From Mycobacterium parmense (GTDB lineage Bacteria > Actinomycetota > Actinomycetes > Mycobacteriales > Mycobacteriaceae), in NCBI RefSeq assembly GCF_010730575.1, contig NZ_AP022614.1, positions 1,178,001 to 1,242,000 of the forward strand: a stretch of 64,000 nt of DNA, given 5' to 3'. Numbering within the stretch: position 1 is the first letter of the stretch; each line of letters opens with the position of its first letter. Of this stretch, positions 26,401 to 36,360 are shown piece by piece. Both the position numbers and the translations under genes were made by a program. Below the pieces are notes generated by a model, which was not told the origin of the DNA, searched no databases, and was given only the letters and a program-made list of their open reading frames with translations.

Positions 26401-29400
26401 CGGTCACCGACAACACCGGCAGGCCCAGCCCATCGGCGAGTTCGATCGACACCGCCGAACCGCCGCCGGGCCCGGTGGGCGCGATGCGGGCACGAACCGC
26501 CGAGGCGCCCGCTGCGTGCAACGACACGCCCTGCCAGGAGAACGGCAGCACAATCTCTTCGGCCGTGTCGCCGGCGTGGGCGCCGGCCATCGCCACCGCG
26601 TGCAGCGCCGCGTCGAGCAGCGCCGGGTGCACGCCGAACCCGGTGACGCCCCCGGCCGCGTCGGGCAGCTTCACTTCCGCGAACACCTCGTCGCCGCGCA
26701 CCCACGCCGCGGTCAGGCCCTGGAACGCCGGGCCGTAGCCGTAGCCTTGGGCGGCCAGCCGCTGATATCCGTCGGCGGTGTCGAGTGCGACCGCGCCGGC
26801 GGGCGGCCACACCGAGAGGTCCGAGGCCGGCTCGACCGATCCCGGGCGCAGCACGCCTTCGGCGTGGCACACCCACTCCGACGAGGTGTCGGCCCGCGAG
26901 AAGATCGACACGCTGCGCTCACCGGATTCCGCCGCGGCGCCCACGACCGCCTGCACCGCAACCGAACTGGCGGCCGGCAGCACAAGGGGCGCCTGCAGCG
27001 TCAGCTCGTCGATCACCGGGCAGCCGACCTGGTCGCCGGCGCGGATCGCCAGCTCCACGAATCCCGTTCCGGGGAAGACCGCCATCTCCGACACGGCGTG
27101 ATCGGCCAGCCAGCCCTGCGCGCTGAGCGCCAGCCGTCCGGTCAGCGCCACCCCGCCCGAGGCCGGCAGGTCCACCACCGCGCCCAGCAATGCGTGCTCG
27201 CCGGCGCCCAGCCCCAGACCGGTCGCGTCGGCGCCCACCCCATCGCCCGAGAGCCAGAACCGCCGCCGCTCAAAGGCATACGTCGGCAGCTCGACGAAGT
27301 GCGCGCCCTCCAGCAGGCCGCGCCATCGGACGGCCGCGCCCGATACGAACGCGGTGGCCGCCGAAGCGACGAACCGGTCGAGGCCGCCGTCGTCGCGACC
27401 CAGCGTGGGAACGACGACCGCCTCCGCGTCGCCCCCGGCGCAGTCGTTGAACGTGTCCTCGATGCCGGCGATCAGCGCCGGGTGCGGACTCGACTCGACG
27501 AAGGTGCGGTACCCGTTTTCGCATGCGCTGCGCACGGCCTCATCCAGCCGGACCGTCTGCCGGATGTTGCGGTACCAGTAGTCCGCATCCAGTTCGGCCG
27601 TATCCAAACGGCTTCCGGTCACCGTGGAGAAGAACACGGTGCGCGTGGAGCGCGGCTCGATACCCGACAGGGCCTCGGCGAGCTGATCGCGGATCGCCTC
27701 GACCTGCGGCGAGTGGGACGCGTAGTCCACGTCGATCCGGCGGGTCCGCAGGTCGCGCGCGGCACAGGCCTCGATCAGCCGCTCGAGCGCGGCGACCTCG
27801 CCCGAGACGACGACCGCCGACCGTCCGTTGACGGCGGCGATACCGACGCGATCTCCAAAGGGCGCCAACAGTTCCCGGGCCGTTTCTTCGCCGCAGGCGA
27901 TCGACACCATGCCGCCCGGACCGGCCAGCGCGGTCAGCAGTTTACTGCGCAGCGCGACCACCTTGGCGGCGTCGCGCAACGACAGCGCCCCGGCGACGTA
28001 GGCGGCGGCGATCTCACCCTGGGAATGTCCGATCACGGCGTCGGGACTGACCCCGACCGACTTCCACAGTTCGGCCAGCGAGACCATCACCGCGAACAGC
28101 GCCGGCTGCACCACGTCGACGCGGTCCAGGCCCGGCGCGCCCGGCGCGCCACGGAGCACGTCGGTCAACGACCAGTCGACGAACTCGGAGAGAGCCTCGC
28201 CGCACGCCCGCATCTGCTCTGCGAACAACGGTGCCGTGTCGAGCAATTCGATGCCCATGCCCAGCCATTGCGAACCCTGGCCGGGGAAGACGAAGACCGT
28301 CTTGCCCGCGGGGCCGGCGGCGCCGCGGATAACCGATCCGTCCAGGGCGTCACCGGCCAGCTCGTCGAGCCCGGCCAGCAGCCGCTCCCGGTCGCCCCCG
28401 ACCACGACGGCCCGGTGCTCGAAGGCCGACCGGCCCGCCAGCGACCACGCCACATCGGCGACGTCGAGGCCGGGGTGCGCGCGCAGGTGCGCGGCCAGCC
28501 GCGCGGCCTGGGATCCCAACGCCGAGGCCGACTTCGCCGAAACCACCCACGGCACCACCGGCCGCGCCGGGGCGGGCTCACGGTGTTCGACCGGGGCGGC
28601 CTCCACAATCACATGCGCGTTGGTGCCGCTGATCCCGAACGACGAGACACCGGCCCTTCGAAGTCGACCCGGCGCGCGATCATCAGCCCGCCAGGGCCGG
28701 GGTTCGGTCAGCAGGGCCACCGATCCCGCCGACCAATCCACGTGCGGGCTGGGCTCGTCGACGTTCAGCGTCGCCGGCAACACCTCGTGACGCATGGCCT
28801 GGACCATCTTGATCACGCCCGCGACGCCGGCCGCGGCCTGCGTGTGGCCCATGTTCGACTTGACCGACCCCAACCACAGCGGTTCGGCCGGCTCTGTACG
28901 GTTCTGCCCGTAGGTCGCCAGCAACGCCTGGGCCTCGATCGGATCGCCCAACGTCGTCCCGGTGCCGTGGCCCTCGACGACGTCCACGTCGGCGGTGGTC
29001 AGCCCCGCGTTGGCCAGCGCGGCGCGCACCACCCGCTGCTGCGAGGGGCCGTTCGGCGCGGTCAGCCCGTTGGAGGCGCCGTCCTGGTTGACCGCGGTGC
29101 CCCGGACCACCGCCAGCACCTGGTGGCCGAGCCGCCGCGCGTCGGAGAGCCGCTCCACCACCAACATGCCGCCGCCCTCGGACCACCCGACCCCGTCGGC
29201 CGCTCCGGCGTAGGCCTTGCAGCGGCCGTCCGGCGCGAGGCCCCGGTGCCGGCTGAACTCCACGAAGACCGTCGGCGTGGCGTTGACGGTGGCGCCCCCG
29301 GCCAGGGCCAGGTCGCACTCCCCCGAACGCAGCGACTGCACCGCCATGTGCAGCGCCACCAGCGACGACGAACACGCCGTGTCCACTGACACCGCCGGGC

Positions 29401-29980
29401 CCTCCAAGCCCAGCACGTAGGACACCCGCCCCGAGGCGACGCTGGAGGTCATGCCGGTAAGCCGGTAGCCCTCGATCTCCTCGGCCAGCATCCCGTAGCC
29501 CTGGACGATGAGCCCGGCGAAGACGCCGGTGGCGCTGCCGCGCAGCCCGCTCGGGTCAATTCCGGCGCGCTCCAACGCCTCCCAGGACAGCTCCAGCAAC
29601 ATGCGGTGTTGCGGGTCCATGGCCAGGGCCTCGCTCGGCGCGATGCCGAAGAAGGCCGGATCGAAGTCCGCGACGCCGTCGACGAATCCGCCGGATTGCA
29701 CGTAGCACTTGTGGCGCGCATCGGGATCGGGATCGAAAAGTCCCGCCAGGTCCCAACCGCGGTCGGTCGGGAAGTCCGATATCACGTCGCGGCCGTCGGC
29801 CACCATTTGCCACAGGCCCTCCGGGGTGTCGACCCCGCCCGGGAAGCGGCAGGACATGCCGACGATCGCGATCGGCTCGCTCGACCGCTCCAGCAATGCG
29901 CGGTTGGTGCGCTTCAGGCGCTCAACCTGGACCAGCGCTTTGCGCAGCGCCTCGGTCGCATGCTGGAGTTGATCAACCAT
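17474..29980 (-). CDS. pks12: Bimodular mycoketide polyketide synthase Pks12
   Basis: A 4,168-aa type I PKS that builds the methyl-branched chain of mannosyl-phosphomycoketides. A coiled docking segment ([20 protein letters not shown]) opens the protein. Module 1: KS about 33-457 (Cys in DTACSSS), AT 565-900 (GHSQGE, YASH: methylmalonyl type), DH 927-1190, ER 1383-1673, KR 1692-1900, ACP near 2007. Module 2: KS 2067-2490, AT 2593-2920 (GHSVGE, HAFH: malonyl type), DH 2945-3200, ER 3415-3700, KR 3727-3935, ACP near 4042. An acidic tail ([15 protein letters not shown]) ends it and may dock with the N-terminus of another copy, as proposed for iterative chain growth. ATG 29980 follows GAGGGG; the longer frame to 30055 is unsupported. 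No thioesterase. Module 1 DH reads [10 protein letters not shown], with Glu for the usual Gly. Confidence 0.97.
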   Translation of the reverse strand: MVDQLQHATEALRKALVQVERLKRTNRALLERSSEPIAIVGMSCRFPGGVDTPEGLWQMVADGRDVISDFPTDRGWDLAGLFDPDPDARHKCYVQSGGFVDGVADFDPAFFGIAPSEALAMDPQHRMLLELSWEALERAGIDPSGLRGSATGVFAGLIVQGYGMLAEEIEGYRLTGMTSSVASGRVSYVLGLEGPAVSVDTACSSSLVALHMAVQSLRSGECDLALAGGATVNATPTVFVEFSRHRGLAPDGRCKAYAGAADGVGWSEGGGMLVVERLSDARRLGHQVLAVVRGTAVNQDGASNGLTAPNGPSQQRVVRAALANAGLTTADVDVVEGHGTGTTLGDPIEAQALLATYGQNRTEPAEPLWLGSVKSNMGHTQAAAGVAGVIKMVQAMRHEVLPATLNVDEPSPHVDWSAGSVALLTEPRPWRADDRAPGRLRRAGVSSFGISGTNAHVIVEAAPVEHREPAPARPVVPWVVSAKSASALGSQAARLAAHLRAHPGLDVADVAWSLAGRSAFEHRAVVVGGDRERLLAGLDELAGDALDGSVIRGAAGPAGKTVFVFPGQGSQWLGMGIELLDTAPLFAEQMRACGEALSEFVDWSLTDVLRGAPGAPGLDRVDVVQPALFAVMVSLAELWKSVGVSPDAVIGHSQGEIAAAYVAGALSLRDAAKVVALRSKLLTALAGPGGMVSIACGEETARELLAPFGDRVGIAAVNGRSAVVVSGEVAALERLIEACAARDLRTRRIDVDYASHSPQVEAIRDQLAEALSGIEPRSTRTVFFSTVTGSRLDTAELDADYWYRNIRQTVRLDEAVRSACENGYRTFVESSPHPALIAGIEDTFNDCAGGDAEAVVVPTLGRDDGGLDRFVASAATAFVSGAAVRWRGLLEGAHFVELPTYAFERRRFWLSGDGVGADATGLGLGAGEHALLGAVVDLPASGGVALTGRLALSAQGWLADHAVSEMAVFPGTGFVELAIRAGDQVGCPVIDELTLQAPLVLPAASSVAVQAVVGAAAESGERSVSIFSRADTSSEWVCHAEGVLRPGSVEPASDLSVWPPAGAVALDTADGYQRLAAQGYGYGPAFQGLTAAWVRGDEVFAEVKLPDAAGGVTGFGVHPALLDAALHAVAMAGAHAGDTAEEIVLPFSWQGVSLHAAGASAVRARIAPTGPGGGSAVSIELADGLGLPVLSVTAMAARPVSGQQLRAVVSSAGPDRLFEVAWTPTPATAGADGDVPPHQIFESIVGHGDSLAAPRERTHQALGAVQSWLSERDSGVLVVATRGAVALPGEDVTDLAGAAVWGLVRSAQTEHPGRFVLVDSDVPLDASAVGAALASGEPQVVLRDGAAYAPRVRGSRAVSGILTPPGEGPWRLGISSAGTFENLRLEPVPNAGAPLQPGQVLVEMRAIAANFRDVMITLGMFTHDALIGGEGAGVVVEVGPGVTEFAVGDSVFGFFPDGSGTLVAGDVRLLLPMPADWSYPEAAAISAVFMTAYYAFVHLADVQPGQRVLIHAATGGVGMAAVQLARHLGLEVFATASRGKWDTLRAMGFDEDHISDSRSLEFERKFRAVTGGRGFDVVLDSLAGEFVDASLRLVAPGGVFLEMGKTDIRDPGVVAQDYPGVRYRAFDLFEPGRPRMHQYLLELAALFDAGPLKPLPVTTFDVRRAPAALRYLSQARHVGKVVMTMPDAWADGTVLITGGTGMAGSALARHLVARRGVRNLLLLSRTGPDAPGAMDLMAELGAAGAQVRVVACDAADRDALAKVIADIPAQHPLTAVVHAAGVLDDAVVTSLTPERIDAVLRAKVDAAWNLHELTRDLDVSAFVMFSSMAGLVGSSGQGNYAAANSFLDALAVHRRAQGLPAISLGWGLWDQASAMTGGLGDAGLARLSRDGILALSADEALELFDTALIVDEPFLAPARIDLAALRAHAVAVPPMFAELLNAPSRRRVDDSLAAAKSKSALAQRLHGLPEPEQHAVLLELVCSHIATVLGTVSPEAIDPDKAFQELGFDSLTAVEMRNRLKAATGLALSPTLIFDYPTPNALAGYMRAELAGVPQEIGQVSAVRVSGDDPIAIVGMSCRYPGGVASPDDLWDMLVQGRDVISEFPNDRGWDLAGLFNPDPDVPGACYTRNGGFVDGVADFDPAFFGVGPSEALAMDPQQRMFLELSWEALERAGIDPTALRGSATGVFAGVMTQGYGMFAAEPVEGFRLTGQLSSVASGRVSYVLGLEGPAVSVDTACSSSLVALHMAVQSLRSGECDLALAGGVTVNATPDIFVEFSRWRGLSTDGRCKAFAGAADGTGFSEGGGMLVVERLSDAERLGHPVLAVVRGSAVNQDGASNGLTAPNGPSQQRVVRAALANAGLRAADVDVVEGHGTGTTLGDPIEAQALLATYGQGRSEPLWLGSIKSNMGHTQAAAGVAGVIKMVLAMRHELLPATLHVDEPSPHVDWAAGSVSLLTDQRPWPADGRVRRAGVSSFGISGTNAHVIVEAAPAGAERVDTPKLPVVPWVVSAKSANALGSQAARLAGHLRAHPTLEATDVAWSLAGRAAFEHRAVVVGGDRERLLAGLDELATEEFGSVIRGTATPGAKTAFVFPGQGSQFLGMGMGLHAGYPVFAEAFDTVVAELDRHLLRPLREVMWGHDENLLNSTEFAQPALFAVEVALFRLLESWGVTPDLVMGHSVGELSAAHVSGVLSLENAAVLVVARGRFMQALPAGGTMVAVQAPEDRVRPLLTAEVGIAAVNGPASVVISGAGDAVAAVADRLRADGARTHRLAVSHAFHSPLMDPMIDEFGSVAAGLAVDRPRIPILSNVTGQLAGEDFASVAYWKRHIREAVRFADSIRFAHAAGVNRFLEVGPSSGLTASIEESLPDAPVMTTSALRMDRPEPATLIAAVAHGFVTGMDVDWGAAIGAANFVELPTYAFERRRFWLSGDGATADAAGLGLVAGEHALLGAVVELPASGGVVLTGRLSPSLQGWLADHAVGGVVLFPGAGFVELAIRAGDEVGCGVVDELNLAAPLVLPASGSVAVQVVVGGPDETGSRAVSVFSRADTGSAWLLHAEGALGSGAVQPGADLSAWPPVGAVAVDVGDGYQRLAERGYRYGPAFRGLTSMWRRGDEVFAEVNLPADAGVSAAGFGVHPAVLDAALHAVILTSDGDELPQGSVLVPFSWQRVSLHAAGASAVRARIAPTGPTSVSIELADGLGLPVLSVSSMVARPVSDRQLLAAVSSSGPDRLFEVVWSAQPSSDVQPLPVRAWAEAESGSAATETDPGPAAYVFASPPAVADVVTDVYAATRSVLAVLQSWLARDRADTLVVVTRGAVALPGEDVTDLAGAAVWGLVRSAQTEHPGRVVLVDSDAPLEDSAVASALAVGEPQVVVRGGTVYTGRVHGSRAVSGLLVPPGEGPWRLGMSSQGTFENLRLERIPDADAPLGHRQVRVALSAIAANFRDVMIALGLYPDPEAVMGVEASGVVVESAGRFAVGDRVMGLFPEGTGTVAVTDERLLVGVPTGWSHTAAATTSVVFATAFYALVDLARAESGRRVLVHAATGGVGMAAVQLARHLGLEVFATASRGKWDTLRAMGFDEDHISDSRSLEFEEKFRAVTGGRGFDVVLDSLAGEFVDASLRLVAPGGVFLEMGKTDIRDADVVASDHAGVRYQAFDLFEAGPERIAQILAELAALFADEVLRPLPVTTFDVRRAPAALRYLSQARHVGKVVMTMPDAWADGTVLITGGTGMAGSALARHVVARHGVRNLLLLSRRGPDAPGAAELAAELGETGAQVQVVACDAADRAALAKVIADIPAQHRLSAVLHTAGALDDAVVTSLTPERLDAALRAKVDAAWNLHELTRDLDVSAFVMFSSMAGLVGSSGQGNYAAANSFLDALAVHRRAQGLPAISLGWGLWNQASTMTGALASVDFARFARDGIVAMSSEEALQLLDTAMVVDEPFLLPAHIDLKALRVKFDGGTLPPMFVDLINAPARRQVDDSLAAAKSKSALLQRIEGLPEDEQQAVMLDLVRSHIATVLGSANPESIDPDRAFQELGFDSLTAVEMRNRLKSATGLPLSPTLIFDYPNSAALAGYMRRELIGSSEQQAPVAAPGEAEIQRVVGSIPVKRLRQAGVLELLLALANEVEGNGAGTQAIPAGTTKKDIADMDLDDLVNAALLDDDE
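18275..19351 (-). repeat. pks12 module 2 copy of the near-identical ER-KR segments
   Basis: Three stretches match the module 1 sequence at an exact offset of 6,099 nt (2,033 codons). They are 18275-18478 (one difference seen), 18768-18922 (one difference) and 19052-19351 (a handful of differences). The DNA between them is more diverged. They encode KR, the ER-KR junction and the ER nucleotide-binding region. Confidence 0.85.
24374..25450 (-). repeat. pks12 module 1 copy of the near-identical ER-KR segments
   Basis: Partner of 18275-19351, with matching blocks at 24374-24577, 24867-25021 and 25151-25450. Identity at synonymous positions inside the blocks and divergence outside them suggests gene conversion between modules. 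Confidence 0.85.
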
Positions 29981-30120
29981 CAGTACCCCTCGCCAAGGAT
30001 TGGCCGTCGTTAACCGCCGGTCGCGGCCGTCGCCGGGTGGCGGAATTTGCTGCACGACGCGACGGCGTTGCGCTTTCGGTCAGCGCCGTGCTGCTCTCCG
30101 ACCCAAGAATGTCGCTGGTG

Positions 30121-30148
30121 AGTATGTCTAACTCCGGCAGGATTTCAA
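30121..30148 (-). promoter_or_regulatory. Possible sigma-A-type promoter of pks12
   Basis: On the minus strand TTGAAA (30148-30143) and CATACT (30126-30121) are 16 nt apart, in an AT-richer patch about 140 nt before the pks12 start codon. The rest of the 29981-30366 intergenic region contains hairpins and a 9-nt tandem repeat but no gene I can support. Confidence 0.35.
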
Positions 30149-30203
30149 AACGTCGGACGCTCCCGTCTGTTAGCAGGACGAACCGCTGCGCCAGGCGGGG
30201 CGC

Positions 30204-30282
30204 CGGGCCGCGCATCGGCCCGACGCGCCCGACACGCCCGACGCGCCCGACGGGCATCGGTTCACCGGGAATCCCCGGTGAA
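30204..30282. terminator. Two hairpins flanking a 9-nt tandem repeat upstream of pks12
   Basis: CGGGCCG-N5-CGGCCCG (30204-30222) and the perfect 9-bp hairpin TTCACCGGG-AATC-CCCGGTGAA (30261-30282) bracket four copies of CCCGACGCG (30219-30254, two with one change). They lie downstream of the Rv2049c-like stop codon and upstream of the pks12 promoter candidate, so they could end the leftward transcript from 30717. There is no T-tract. Confidence 0.45.
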
Positions 30283-30366
30283 GCGGCACACCGTCCATGG
30301 CGCGACTGTACCCGGCCAGCCATCATCGGTGATCAGGAGCGCACGGTTGGCGGGCGCGGGGTGTCG

Positions 30367-30717
30367 TCAGACAACGGCGCGGCGCCAGCCGTCGGCGGCC
30401 TGGGCGGCCTGGATCAAAACGTCACACAACGCGCGCAGTTCGATCGCCCCCGCGCCCTCCTCGAGCGCCGTGACCACATCTTCGGCCGCGCAACGCACTT
30501 GGTAGACGCGATCGGAGAGGTCGGCCGCGTCGTCGGCCGACAGCACCACCGCGTCGTCGGGCAACGCGGCCGAACCGCCGCGGTTGAGCAAAGCGCGTTG
30601 CTCGTAGGCGCGCTGCCGGCAGGACTGGCGGCAGTACTGGCGACGGCGGCCCATTCCTGCGTCCGCGACGTCTCGACCACACCAACGACACGGTTGCGGG
30701 TGGGCGCGGCGGGTCAC
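30367..30717 (-). CDS. Small zinc-ribbon-like protein (Rv2049c-like)
   Basis: A 116-aa basic protein starting at GTG 30717. The N-terminal 45 residues contain CRWCGRDV and QYCRQSCRQRAYEQ: two Cys pairs (CxxC and CxxxC) spaced as in small zinc-binding domains, in an Arg-rich setting that could touch nucleic acid. The C-terminal half is acidic and helical (LSDRVYQVRCAAEDVVTALE). It sits between pks12 and rbpA like Rv2049c of M. tuberculosis but is longer than the 74 aa I recall for that protein. A palindrome lies 5 nt before its start. Function unknown. Confidence 0.75.
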   Translation of the reverse strand: MTRRAHPQPCRWCGRDVADAGMGRRRQYCRQSCRQRAYEQRALLNRGGSAALPDDAVVLSADDAADLSDRVYQVRCAAEDVVTALEEGAGAIELRALCDVLIQAAQAADGWRRAVV

Positions 30718-30721
30718 GCCT

Positions 30722-30760
30722 GCCGACTTTAGTCGGCGCGCTCGGCAATCCCGGTATCAT
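30722..30760. promoter_or_regulatory. Palindrome and -10 element in the rbpA / Rv2049c-like divergent region
   Basis: GCCGACTTTAGTCGGC (30722-30737) is a perfect 7-2-7 palindrome. TATCAT (30755-30760), a fair rightward -10 element, follows 17 nt later, so the palindrome covers the -35 position of a probable rbpA promoter. It also abuts the start of the leftward gene. It may be a repressor or activator site. Confidence 0.45.
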
Positions 30761-30862
30761 TGATGCTCGGGTCACGTGCGCGGGCCGCCCCCGGGAACTA
30801 TGCGGGCCGGCACCGCGTTTGCCCAACGGAGATAGCTCAGAGGACCTGAAGGAGTAGCACGC

Positions 30863-31198
30863 ATGGCTGATCGAGTCCTGAGGGGTAGTCGCCTCGGAGC
30901 CGTGAGCTACGAGACCGACCGCAACCACGACCTCGCGCCGCGCCAGATAGCGCGGTACCGCACCGACAACGGCGAGGAGTTCGAGGTCCCCTTCGCCGAC
31001 GACGCCGACATCCCCGGCACCTGGCTGTGCCGCAACGGCATGGAGGGCACCCTGATCGAGGGCGACCTTCCCGAACCGAAGAAGGTCAAGCCGCCGCGCA
31101 CGCACTGGGACATGCTGCTGGAGCGCCGCTCGGTCGAGGAGCTCGAAGAGCTGCTCAAGGAGCGCCTGGAGATCATCCGGACCCGCCGCCGCGGCTGA
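30863..31198 (+). CDS. rbpA: RNA polymerase-binding protein RbpA
   Basis: A 111-aa protein nearly identical to M. tuberculosis RbpA (Rv2050), with ADRVLRGSRLGAVSYETDRN at the start, the core WLCRNGMEGTLIEGD, the basic linker PEPKKVKPPRTHWD and the sigma-binding C-terminal helix SVEELEELLKERLEIIRTRR. RbpA binds RNA polymerase and sigma-A/sigma-B, stabilises the open complex, and is essential in mycobacteria. AAGGAG (30849-30854) precedes ATG 30863. It is monocistronic, convergent with ppm1 26 nt downstream. Confidence 0.99.
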   Translation: MADRVLRGSRLGAVSYETDRNHDLAPRQIARYRTDNGEEFEVPFADDADIPGTWLCRNGMEGTLIEGDLPEPKKVKPPRTHWDMLLERRSVEELEELLKERLEIIRTRRRG

Positions 31199-31224
31199 TC
31201 GGACCCGCAGCCACGCCGCTCGGT

Positions 31225-32019
31225 CTACGTGCGGTTGGGGGTGCGCGCGGACCGGGCGCCCGCCTTGCGCCCCTGAATCCCCCACCGCGTGACTTTGACC
31301 AGCGCCTCGGCGATGTTGGAGCCGCTCATCTTGGAGACGCCGAGTTCGCGTTCGGTGAACGTGATCGGCACTTCGGCGATGACGAACCCGTTGCACACCG
31401 TGCGCCAGGTCAGGTCGATCTGGAAGCAGTAGCCCTTCGAGTCGACGCCGTCCAGGTCGATCGCCTCGAGGACCTCGCGGCGGTAGGCGCGGTAGCCGGC
31501 CGTGATGTCGTGCACATCGATGCCGAGCGCCACCCGCGCGTAGGTGTTCGCCGTCCACGACAGCGCCCAGCGCCGCTTAGGCCAGTTCCGTACCGTCCCG
31601 CCGTCGACGTAACGCGACCCGATGGCCAGGTCGGCCCCGGCGTCGACGGCGTCGAGCAGGCGGTGCAGCTGTTCGGGCGCGTGACTGCCGTCGGCGTCCA
31701 TCTCGACGAGCACCGAGTAATCGCGGCTTAGTCCCCAGGCGAAGCCGGCAAGGTAGGCGGCTCCCAGGCCGTCCTTGGCGGTGCGGTGCATCACGTGCGT
31801 GTGTCCAGGGTTTGCCGCCGCCAGCTCGTCGGCGAGCTCCCCGGTGCCGTCGGGGCTGCTGTCGTCGACGATGAGCAGGTGCACGTTGGGGCAGGCCTCT
31901 TTGAGCCGCCGATGGATCACCGGCAGGTTCTCCCGCTCGTTGAAGGTCGGGATGATCACCAGGACGCGCCGGCTGGGACGCGCACCCGGGACCGGGGAGG
32001 CCGGCTGGCCGCTGGTCAT
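31225..32019 (-). CDS. ppm1: Polyprenol monophosphomannose synthase
   Basis: A 264-aa GT2 glycosyltransferase that moves mannose from GDP-mannose to polyprenyl phosphate. The product feeds lipomannan/LAM elongation and protein mannosylation at the membrane. It shows [13 protein letters not shown], the DDSSPDGT donor-binding Asp pair, [13 protein letters not shown] with the DxD motif, and YRAYRREVL. It corresponds to the C-terminal domain of M. tuberculosis Rv2051c but here is its own gene. ATG 32019 overlaps the TGA of lnt by 4 nt, so the two products stay in near-equal supply and may interact as in M. smegmatis. The C-terminus is basic. Confidence 0.96.
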   Translation of the reverse strand: MTSGQPASPVPGARPSRRVLVIIPTFNERENLPVIHRRLKEACPNVHLLIVDDSSPDGTGELADELAAANPGHTHVMHRTAKDGLGAAYLAGFAWGLSRDYSVLVEMDADGSHAPEQLHRLLDAVDAGADLAIGSRYVDGGTVRNWPKRRWALSWTANTYARVALGIDVHDITAGYRAYRREVLEAIDLDGVDSKGYCFQIDLTWRTVCNGFVIAEVPITFTERELGVSKMSGSNIAEALVKVTRWGIQGRKAGARSARTPNRT

Positions 32020-34088
32020 GTAGCTCCTCTGTGTCGGCCGACGTCGCGCGACGGTCGTTTGCCGCCCTCGTGGGGCGCAGTGTAGTCACCGCCGCCGTCC
32101 GGTGGCGATTCCAGGTCGCCCTCGTCGGACGCGGTTTCCGGTTCGCTCTCGTCGGGCCGGGGTTCGTCCGGCGGCGCCGTTGAACCGTCGGATCCACTCC
32201 GCGGCCCTGACCTGAGGCGAACCGGACGTGCGAACCAACCATTGTGCCGCATCGCCAGCAGGATCACGGCTCCGGCGGACGCGACCAGGACCCACTGCAG
32301 GATCGGGGCCCAGCGCGTGGCCGGTGTCAGCTTGGTCTTGAGGCGTACCGGCATGTCCAGGTAGGCGGGCTGAAAGAAGTCGGTGCGCACCAACTCGGCG
32401 CCGTCCGGCGCGATCACCGCGCTGATTCCCGTGGTGCCGGCGACCACCACGTAGCGGTCGTGCTCGACGGCCCTGACTTTGGCGAAGGCGAGCTGTTGCT
32501 CGCTCATCGCCTGGTTGAACGTGGCGTTGTTGCTCGGCACGGCCAGCAGCTGGGCCCCGTTCAGCACGGATTTTCGCGGGGCCCGGTCGAAGATCACTTC
32601 CCAGCAGGTGGCCACGCCGACCGGCACGCCGGCGATCTGGACCACCCCGCTGCTTTTGCCGGGCACCATGTGGCCGGCGCGGTCGGCGTAGCCGGACAGG
32701 TGCTTGAAGAGCCACGGCATCGGCAGGTACTCGCCGAAGGGCTGGACGATCTCCTTGTCGTGGCGGTCGGCCGGTCCGGCGCCCGGATTCCACACGATGA
32801 CGGTATTGGTGTACCGCGGCGCCTCCGGCGTCGTGCCCGGGACGTCGAGCAGGGTGCCCACCATGATCGGGGCGCCGATGGCCGCGGCGGCCTGGGATAT
32901 TTGCTGCGCGGCGTCGGGATTGGTCAACGGGTCGATGTCTGACGAGTCCTCCGGCCAGATCACGAATTGCGGTTGCGGCGCCGTCCCCGCGCGCACGTCT
33001 TCGGCCAGCCGCAACGTTTCGCGGACGTGGTTGTCCAGCACCGCGCGGCGTTGCTCGTTGAACTGCATCCCCAGCCGGGGCACGTTGCCCTGCACCGCCG
33101 CGACGGTGACCGTGGGCTCGCCGCCCGAGCCGACGCCCGCGTGCCGCACCTGCGGCCAGACGACGACCGCGGTCAGCAACACCAGGCAGATGCAGATGCC
33201 GGGCAACATGACGGCCGGCGGCGCCGGACCGACCCCCCCGCGCTGGTCGTCGCTGCCGGGCTGCGGCCTGCCGGCGCGAGTCCATTTGCCGACCTCCAAC
33301 GCGATCGCGGTCGCGCTGAAACCCAGGAGCACGGTCGCCGTGGAGAGCAGCGCAACCCCACCGAGCTGCACCAACGGCAGGAACGGCCCCTCCGTCTGAC
33401 CGAACGCCACCGAGCCCCAGGGGAAGCCCCCGAACGGAAACACCGACTTGAGCCACTCCTGCGCCGCCCACAGCAGCGCGAAAGAGATCGGCCAGCCCGG
33501 CAGCCGGCGCACGACGACGGCGAACAGGCCGAATATGCCGGGATACAGCGCACACGTCGCGGCCAGCACCAGCCACGGCATGGCGCCGACCAGATTGCTG
33601 ATCCAGGGCAGCAGCGGCACATAGAAGGCCAGCCCGAACAGAAAGCCGTAGCCCAGGCCGCCTGCGGGCGTGGTCGCCCGGTGCAGCAGCGGCCACGCCA
33701 GCAGCGCGGCGGACAGCACTGCCGCCCACCACCAGTTCAGGGGCGGGAAGCTGGCGCACATCAGCAGTCCGCCGGCGATGGCGAGCACCAGCCGCGGCCA
33801 GCGGGGCACCAGCGCCGCGCTGATCGCGGGCAGGCGCGCGACGGCCACTGCGCCGAGGCCCGTCAGCGCCCGGCGTGCGACCGCGCCGGCCGGCCCGGTC
33901 GGTCCCGGCACGACGGGCGCGCCCGGTTCGTCGGCCGCCGGCGCCGGGTCCTCCGCGGACTCGGCTTCGTCACCGATCGCGCCGGTGACGGCGCGGCCCG
34001 CGGGCTCGTCTCGGGCGTCCTCGTCGGCCGGTTCGCCTGCGCCTTCGCCCGCCCGGGGTCCTCGCCGCCCGAACCACTGCCTAGCCAT
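32016..34088 (-). CDS. lnt: Apolipoprotein N-acyltransferase
   Basis: A 690-aa membrane enzyme that adds the third acyl chain to the N-terminal Cys of lipoproteins. After an Ala/Pro/acidic N-terminal extension of about 100 residues come the membrane helices (about 105-290), then the nitrilase domain. Catalytic residues appear as Glu in [11 protein letters not shown], Lys in [17 protein letters not shown] and Cys in [12 protein letters not shown] last helix near residue 620 and a charged tail finish it. It equals the N-terminal half of Rv2051c (also called Ppm2). The start overlaps the amidohydrolase stop by 8 nt. The 100-residue charged extension is unusual for Lnt and its role is unknown. 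Confidence 0.94.
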   Translation of the reverse strand: MARQWFGRRGPRAGEGAGEPADEDARDEPAGRAVTGAIGDEAESAEDPAPAADEPGAPVVPGPTGPAGAVARRALTGLGAVAVARLPAISAALVPRWPRLVLAIAGGLLMCASFPPLNWWWAAVLSAALLAWPLLHRATTPAGGLGYGFLFGLAFYVPLLPWISNLVGAMPWLVLAATCALYPGIFGLFAVVVRRLPGWPISFALLWAAQEWLKSVFPFGGFPWGSVAFGQTEGPFLPLVQLGGVALLSTATVLLGFSATAIALEVGKWTRAGRPQPGSDDQRGGVGPAPPAVMLPGICICLVLLTAVVVWPQVRHAGVGSGGEPTVTVAAVQGNVPRLGMQFNEQRRAVLDNHVRETLRLAEDVRAGTAPQPQFVIWPEDSSDIDPLTNPDAAQQISQAAAAIGAPIMVGTLLDVPGTTPEAPRYTNTVIVWNPGAGPADRHDKEIVQPFGEYLPMPWLFKHLSGYADRAGHMVPGKSSGVVQIAGVPVGVATCWEVIFDRAPRKSVLNGAQLLAVPSNNATFNQAMSEQQLAFAKVRAVEHDRYVVVAGTTGISAVIAPDGAELVRTDFFQPAYLDMPVRLKTKLTPATRWAPILQWVLVASAGAVILLAMRHNGWFARPVRLRSGPRSGSDGSTAPPDEPRPDESEPETASDEGDLESPPDGGGDYTAPHEGGKRPSRDVGRHRGAT

Positions 34089-35697
34089 GGATGACAGCGC
34101 CCCGGTGCACCGTTCGCCGGCAGCGCGGCAATGTGTCGGTCGTACCGAGTCGCGGCAGGGCGGGCACCCGGGATCGCGGGTCGGTGGACCAGCGCTGCAC
34201 GCCGTCGCGGGCAGCGTGAACGTCTATGGCCTCGACGTCCCAGACCGCGTAGGAGGCCGGCGCACCGGGGACCAGGGTCCCCGACATGCCGTCGCGCACA
34301 CCGGCCGCCCGCCAGCCCCCGCGGGTCGCGGCGGCGAAGGCGGCGCGGGCCGAGATACCGCTGCCCGGGGTGCGGTGGTGGACAGCCGCACGAACGCTCG
34401 CCCATGGGTTGAGTCCCGTCACCGGGGCGTCTGAACCTAGCGCGAGGGGCACGCCTTGGGATGCTAACAGCGCGAGCGGATTGAGCCGGCTGCCTCGTCG
34501 GGCGCCCAGCCGCCGCGCATACATGCCCTCGGTGCCGCCCCAAAGCGCGTCGAAGTTGGGCTGAACGCTGGCGATGACGCCCCAGGCGCCGAGTTTCTCC
34601 GCCTGCTCGGCGCTGACCATCTCGAGGTGCTCGAGGCGGTGCCCGCACCTGGCGACGGCGACGGCGCCCAGGTCGGTGACGACCCGTTCCAGGGCATCGA
34701 CCACCGCCGCGACGGCGTGGTCGCCGATGACGTGAAACCCGGCGGTGACCTCGGCCCGGGTGCACGCCCGCAGGTGCGCCTCGATGCCGTCGGGATCCAG
34801 GTAGCAGGTGCCGACGCGGTCCGGGGCGTCGTCGTAGGGCTCGTGCAGCCAGGCGGTGCGTGACCCCAGCGCACCGTCGACGAACAGGTCACCGGCCAGG
34901 CCGTGGGCGCCCGTCTCGCTCATCAGGGCTCGGGCCCGCTCGGGGGTGGTCACCGCCTCGCCCCAGTAGCCGATCACCTCGACGCCGGCGTCGATGTCGC
35001 GCAGTTGCTGCCAGTCGTCGAGCCCGCCGATTTCGGGGCCCGCGCACTCGTGCACGGCGACCACGCCGGCCGCGGCCAGGGCGGCCAGCGCCGCGGCCCG
35101 GGCTTCGGCAAGCTGGCCGGCGGTCAGCAGGTCACGGGCGACGGCGCGGACCAGGTGGTGGGCATCGCCGGTCAGCGGCCGCTCGGCGGCGAAGCCGTCG
35201 GCCGCCGGCAGGTCCGGGGCCAGGCGGCGCAGCGCCGTCGAGGCCAGGGCGGAGTGCACGTCGATCCGGGCCAGGTAGGCGGGCCGGTCGCCGACCGCGC
35301 CGTCGAGGTCGCCGGTGCCCGGCGGCGAGTTCTCCGGCCACGACGACTCGTCCCAGCCGTGTCCCCAGATCGGCCGCCCGGGGTGGGCGGCGGCGTAGTC
35401 GGCGATCATGTGGATGCACTCCGCGCGCGAGCGCGCAGCGCGCAGGTCCAGGCCGCTGAGCGTCAGCCCCGTCGCGCTGACGTGGATGTGGCTGTCGACG
35501 AACCCCGGCGCCACGAAGCCGCCGTCGAGGTCCTCGACGGCCGCGTCCGGAAATTGGCTGCGGCCGGCCTCGTCGCTGCCGAGCCACACCACCGCGTCAC
35601 CGCGGACGGCCATCGCCGTCGCGTCGGGGTGGGTGGGGCTGTACACCCGGCCGTTGGCCAGCAGGGTCGTCCCGCCGAAGGGCGCGGTCTTGCTCAC
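34081..35697 (-). CDS. YtcJ-type metal-dependent amidohydrolase (Rv2052c-like)
   Basis: A 538-aa amidohydrolase-superfamily protein. Metal-binding motifs are visible as [13 protein letters not shown] (HxH), [14 protein letters not shown] (YtcJ hallmark), [23 protein letters not shown] and [13 protein letters not shown] with the conserved Asp. It should hydrolyse a C-N bond in an amide or related imine; substrates of the family are mostly unknown. It heads an operon with lnt and ppm1 (8-nt and 4-nt overlaps), as in M. tuberculosis. The start at 35697 is a GTG. Its product is cytoplasmic. Confidence 0.86.
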   Translation of the reverse strand: MSKTAPFGGTTLLANGRVYSPTHPDATAMAVRGDAVVWLGSDEAGRSQFPDAAVEDLDGGFVAPGFVDSHIHVSATGLTLSGLDLRAARSRAECIHMIADYAAAHPGRPIWGHGWDESSWPENSPPGTGDLDGAVGDRPAYLARIDVHSALASTALRRLAPDLPAADGFAAERPLTGDAHHLVRAVARDLLTAGQLAEARAAALAALAAAGVVAVHECAGPEIGGLDDWQQLRDIDAGVEVIGYWGEAVTTPERARALMSETGAHGLAGDLFVDGALGSRTAWLHEPYDDAPDRVGTCYLDPDGIEAHLRACTRAEVTAGFHVIGDHAVAAVVDALERVVTDLGAVAVARCGHRLEHLEMVSAEQAEKLGAWGVIASVQPNFDALWGGTEGMYARRLGARRGSRLNPLALLASQGVPLALGSDAPVTGLNPWASVRAAVHHRTPGSGISARAAFAAATRGGWRAAGVRDGMSGTLVPGAPASYAVWDVEAIDVHAARDGVQRWSTDPRSRVPALPRLGTTDTLPRCRRTVHRGAVIHG

Positions 35698-35748
35698 AGG
35701 CCAGAAACTATGCCCGGAATGGTGCGGGGCCGCGGCCGGGTGCGTCGA

Positions 35749-36288
35749 TCAGGCCCCGTCCGGGCGGGGCGCGGTCCCCCGCCCCTCGGCCATGTCCGCC
35801 GGCAGCGCCGCCGGCTCGAAGTCGTGCACGTCGACGACCTCGCCATCGATGACGTCTTGGCCGCCGGCGGAACGGCCATCGCGCGGCGCGGCGCTGAAGG
35901 TTGTCGGGAAGGTGACCAGCGGCACCCACCGCGAAAGACCGCGCAGCGCGACGGCGGACACCGCGGGGCGGGCGACCGACCGTATCGGCGGCACCAACAG
36001 CAACAGGCCCACCGCCGAGGTGAGCAACCCGGGGACCAGGACCAAAACGGTGGCCAGCGCGATCATCGCGCCGTCGCTCGCCCTGCCCCGCGCCTCGGCG
36101 GACGCGGACCGCAACTGCAGGATCCGGCGAACCAGCTGCGAGCCGGCCATCGGGGCAACGACACCCCAGCCGAGCAGGAAGGCGGCGACCAGTGCCAGCA
36201 GCGTCGCGCCCCAGCCGACCGCGGACGCCAGCGCGATGGTCACCGACACTTCGGCAATTGCGTAGATCAAAAAGAGCCGCCCCAGCAT
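35749..36288 (-). CDS. fxsA: FxsA-family membrane protein (Rv2053c-like)
   Basis: A 179-aa protein with three or four hydrophobic helices (about 4-25, 27-46, 72-101) and an acidic cytoplasmic tail (VIDGEVVDVHDFEPA). The start MLGRLFLIYAIAEVSVTIAL and VLVLVPGLLTSAVGLLLLVPPIR are FxsA hallmarks. E. coli FxsA protects F-plasmid cells from phage T7 exclusion; its cell role is unknown. ATG 36288 is the family start; the open frame continues to 37044 but that part is antisense to the dienelactone-hydrolase gene. Divergent from that gene with 72 nt between. Confidence 0.88.
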   Translation of the reverse strand: MLGRLFLIYAIAEVSVTIALASAVGWGATLLALVAAFLLGWGVVAPMAGSQLVRRILQLRSASAEARGRASDGAMIALATVLVLVPGLLTSAVGLLLLVPPIRSVARPAVSAVALRGLSRWVPLVTFPTTFSAAPRDGRSAGGQDVIDGEVVDVHDFEPAALPADMAEGRGTAPRPDGA

Positions 36289-36360
36289 GCGATGCCAACG
36301 TCCGCCGACCGTGGCGGAGTTCCCCCGGTGTGAGAAACGAGGGGCTGCGAAGATGACGCT

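Noticed and set aside
24029..29389. A 1,786-codon open frame on the plus strand inside pks12
   Set aside because: It is the antisense shadow of a GC-rich gene; its translation is Arg/Gly/His-rich, without domains, and tracks the repeated pks12 modules.
29973..30326. A 117-codon minus-strand frame between the Rv2049c-like gene and pks12
   Set aside because: It overlaps the pks12 start and encodes the tandem repeat as RVG units. It has no ribosome site and covers the promoter candidate; a few stretches look coding-like, but not enough to call a gene.
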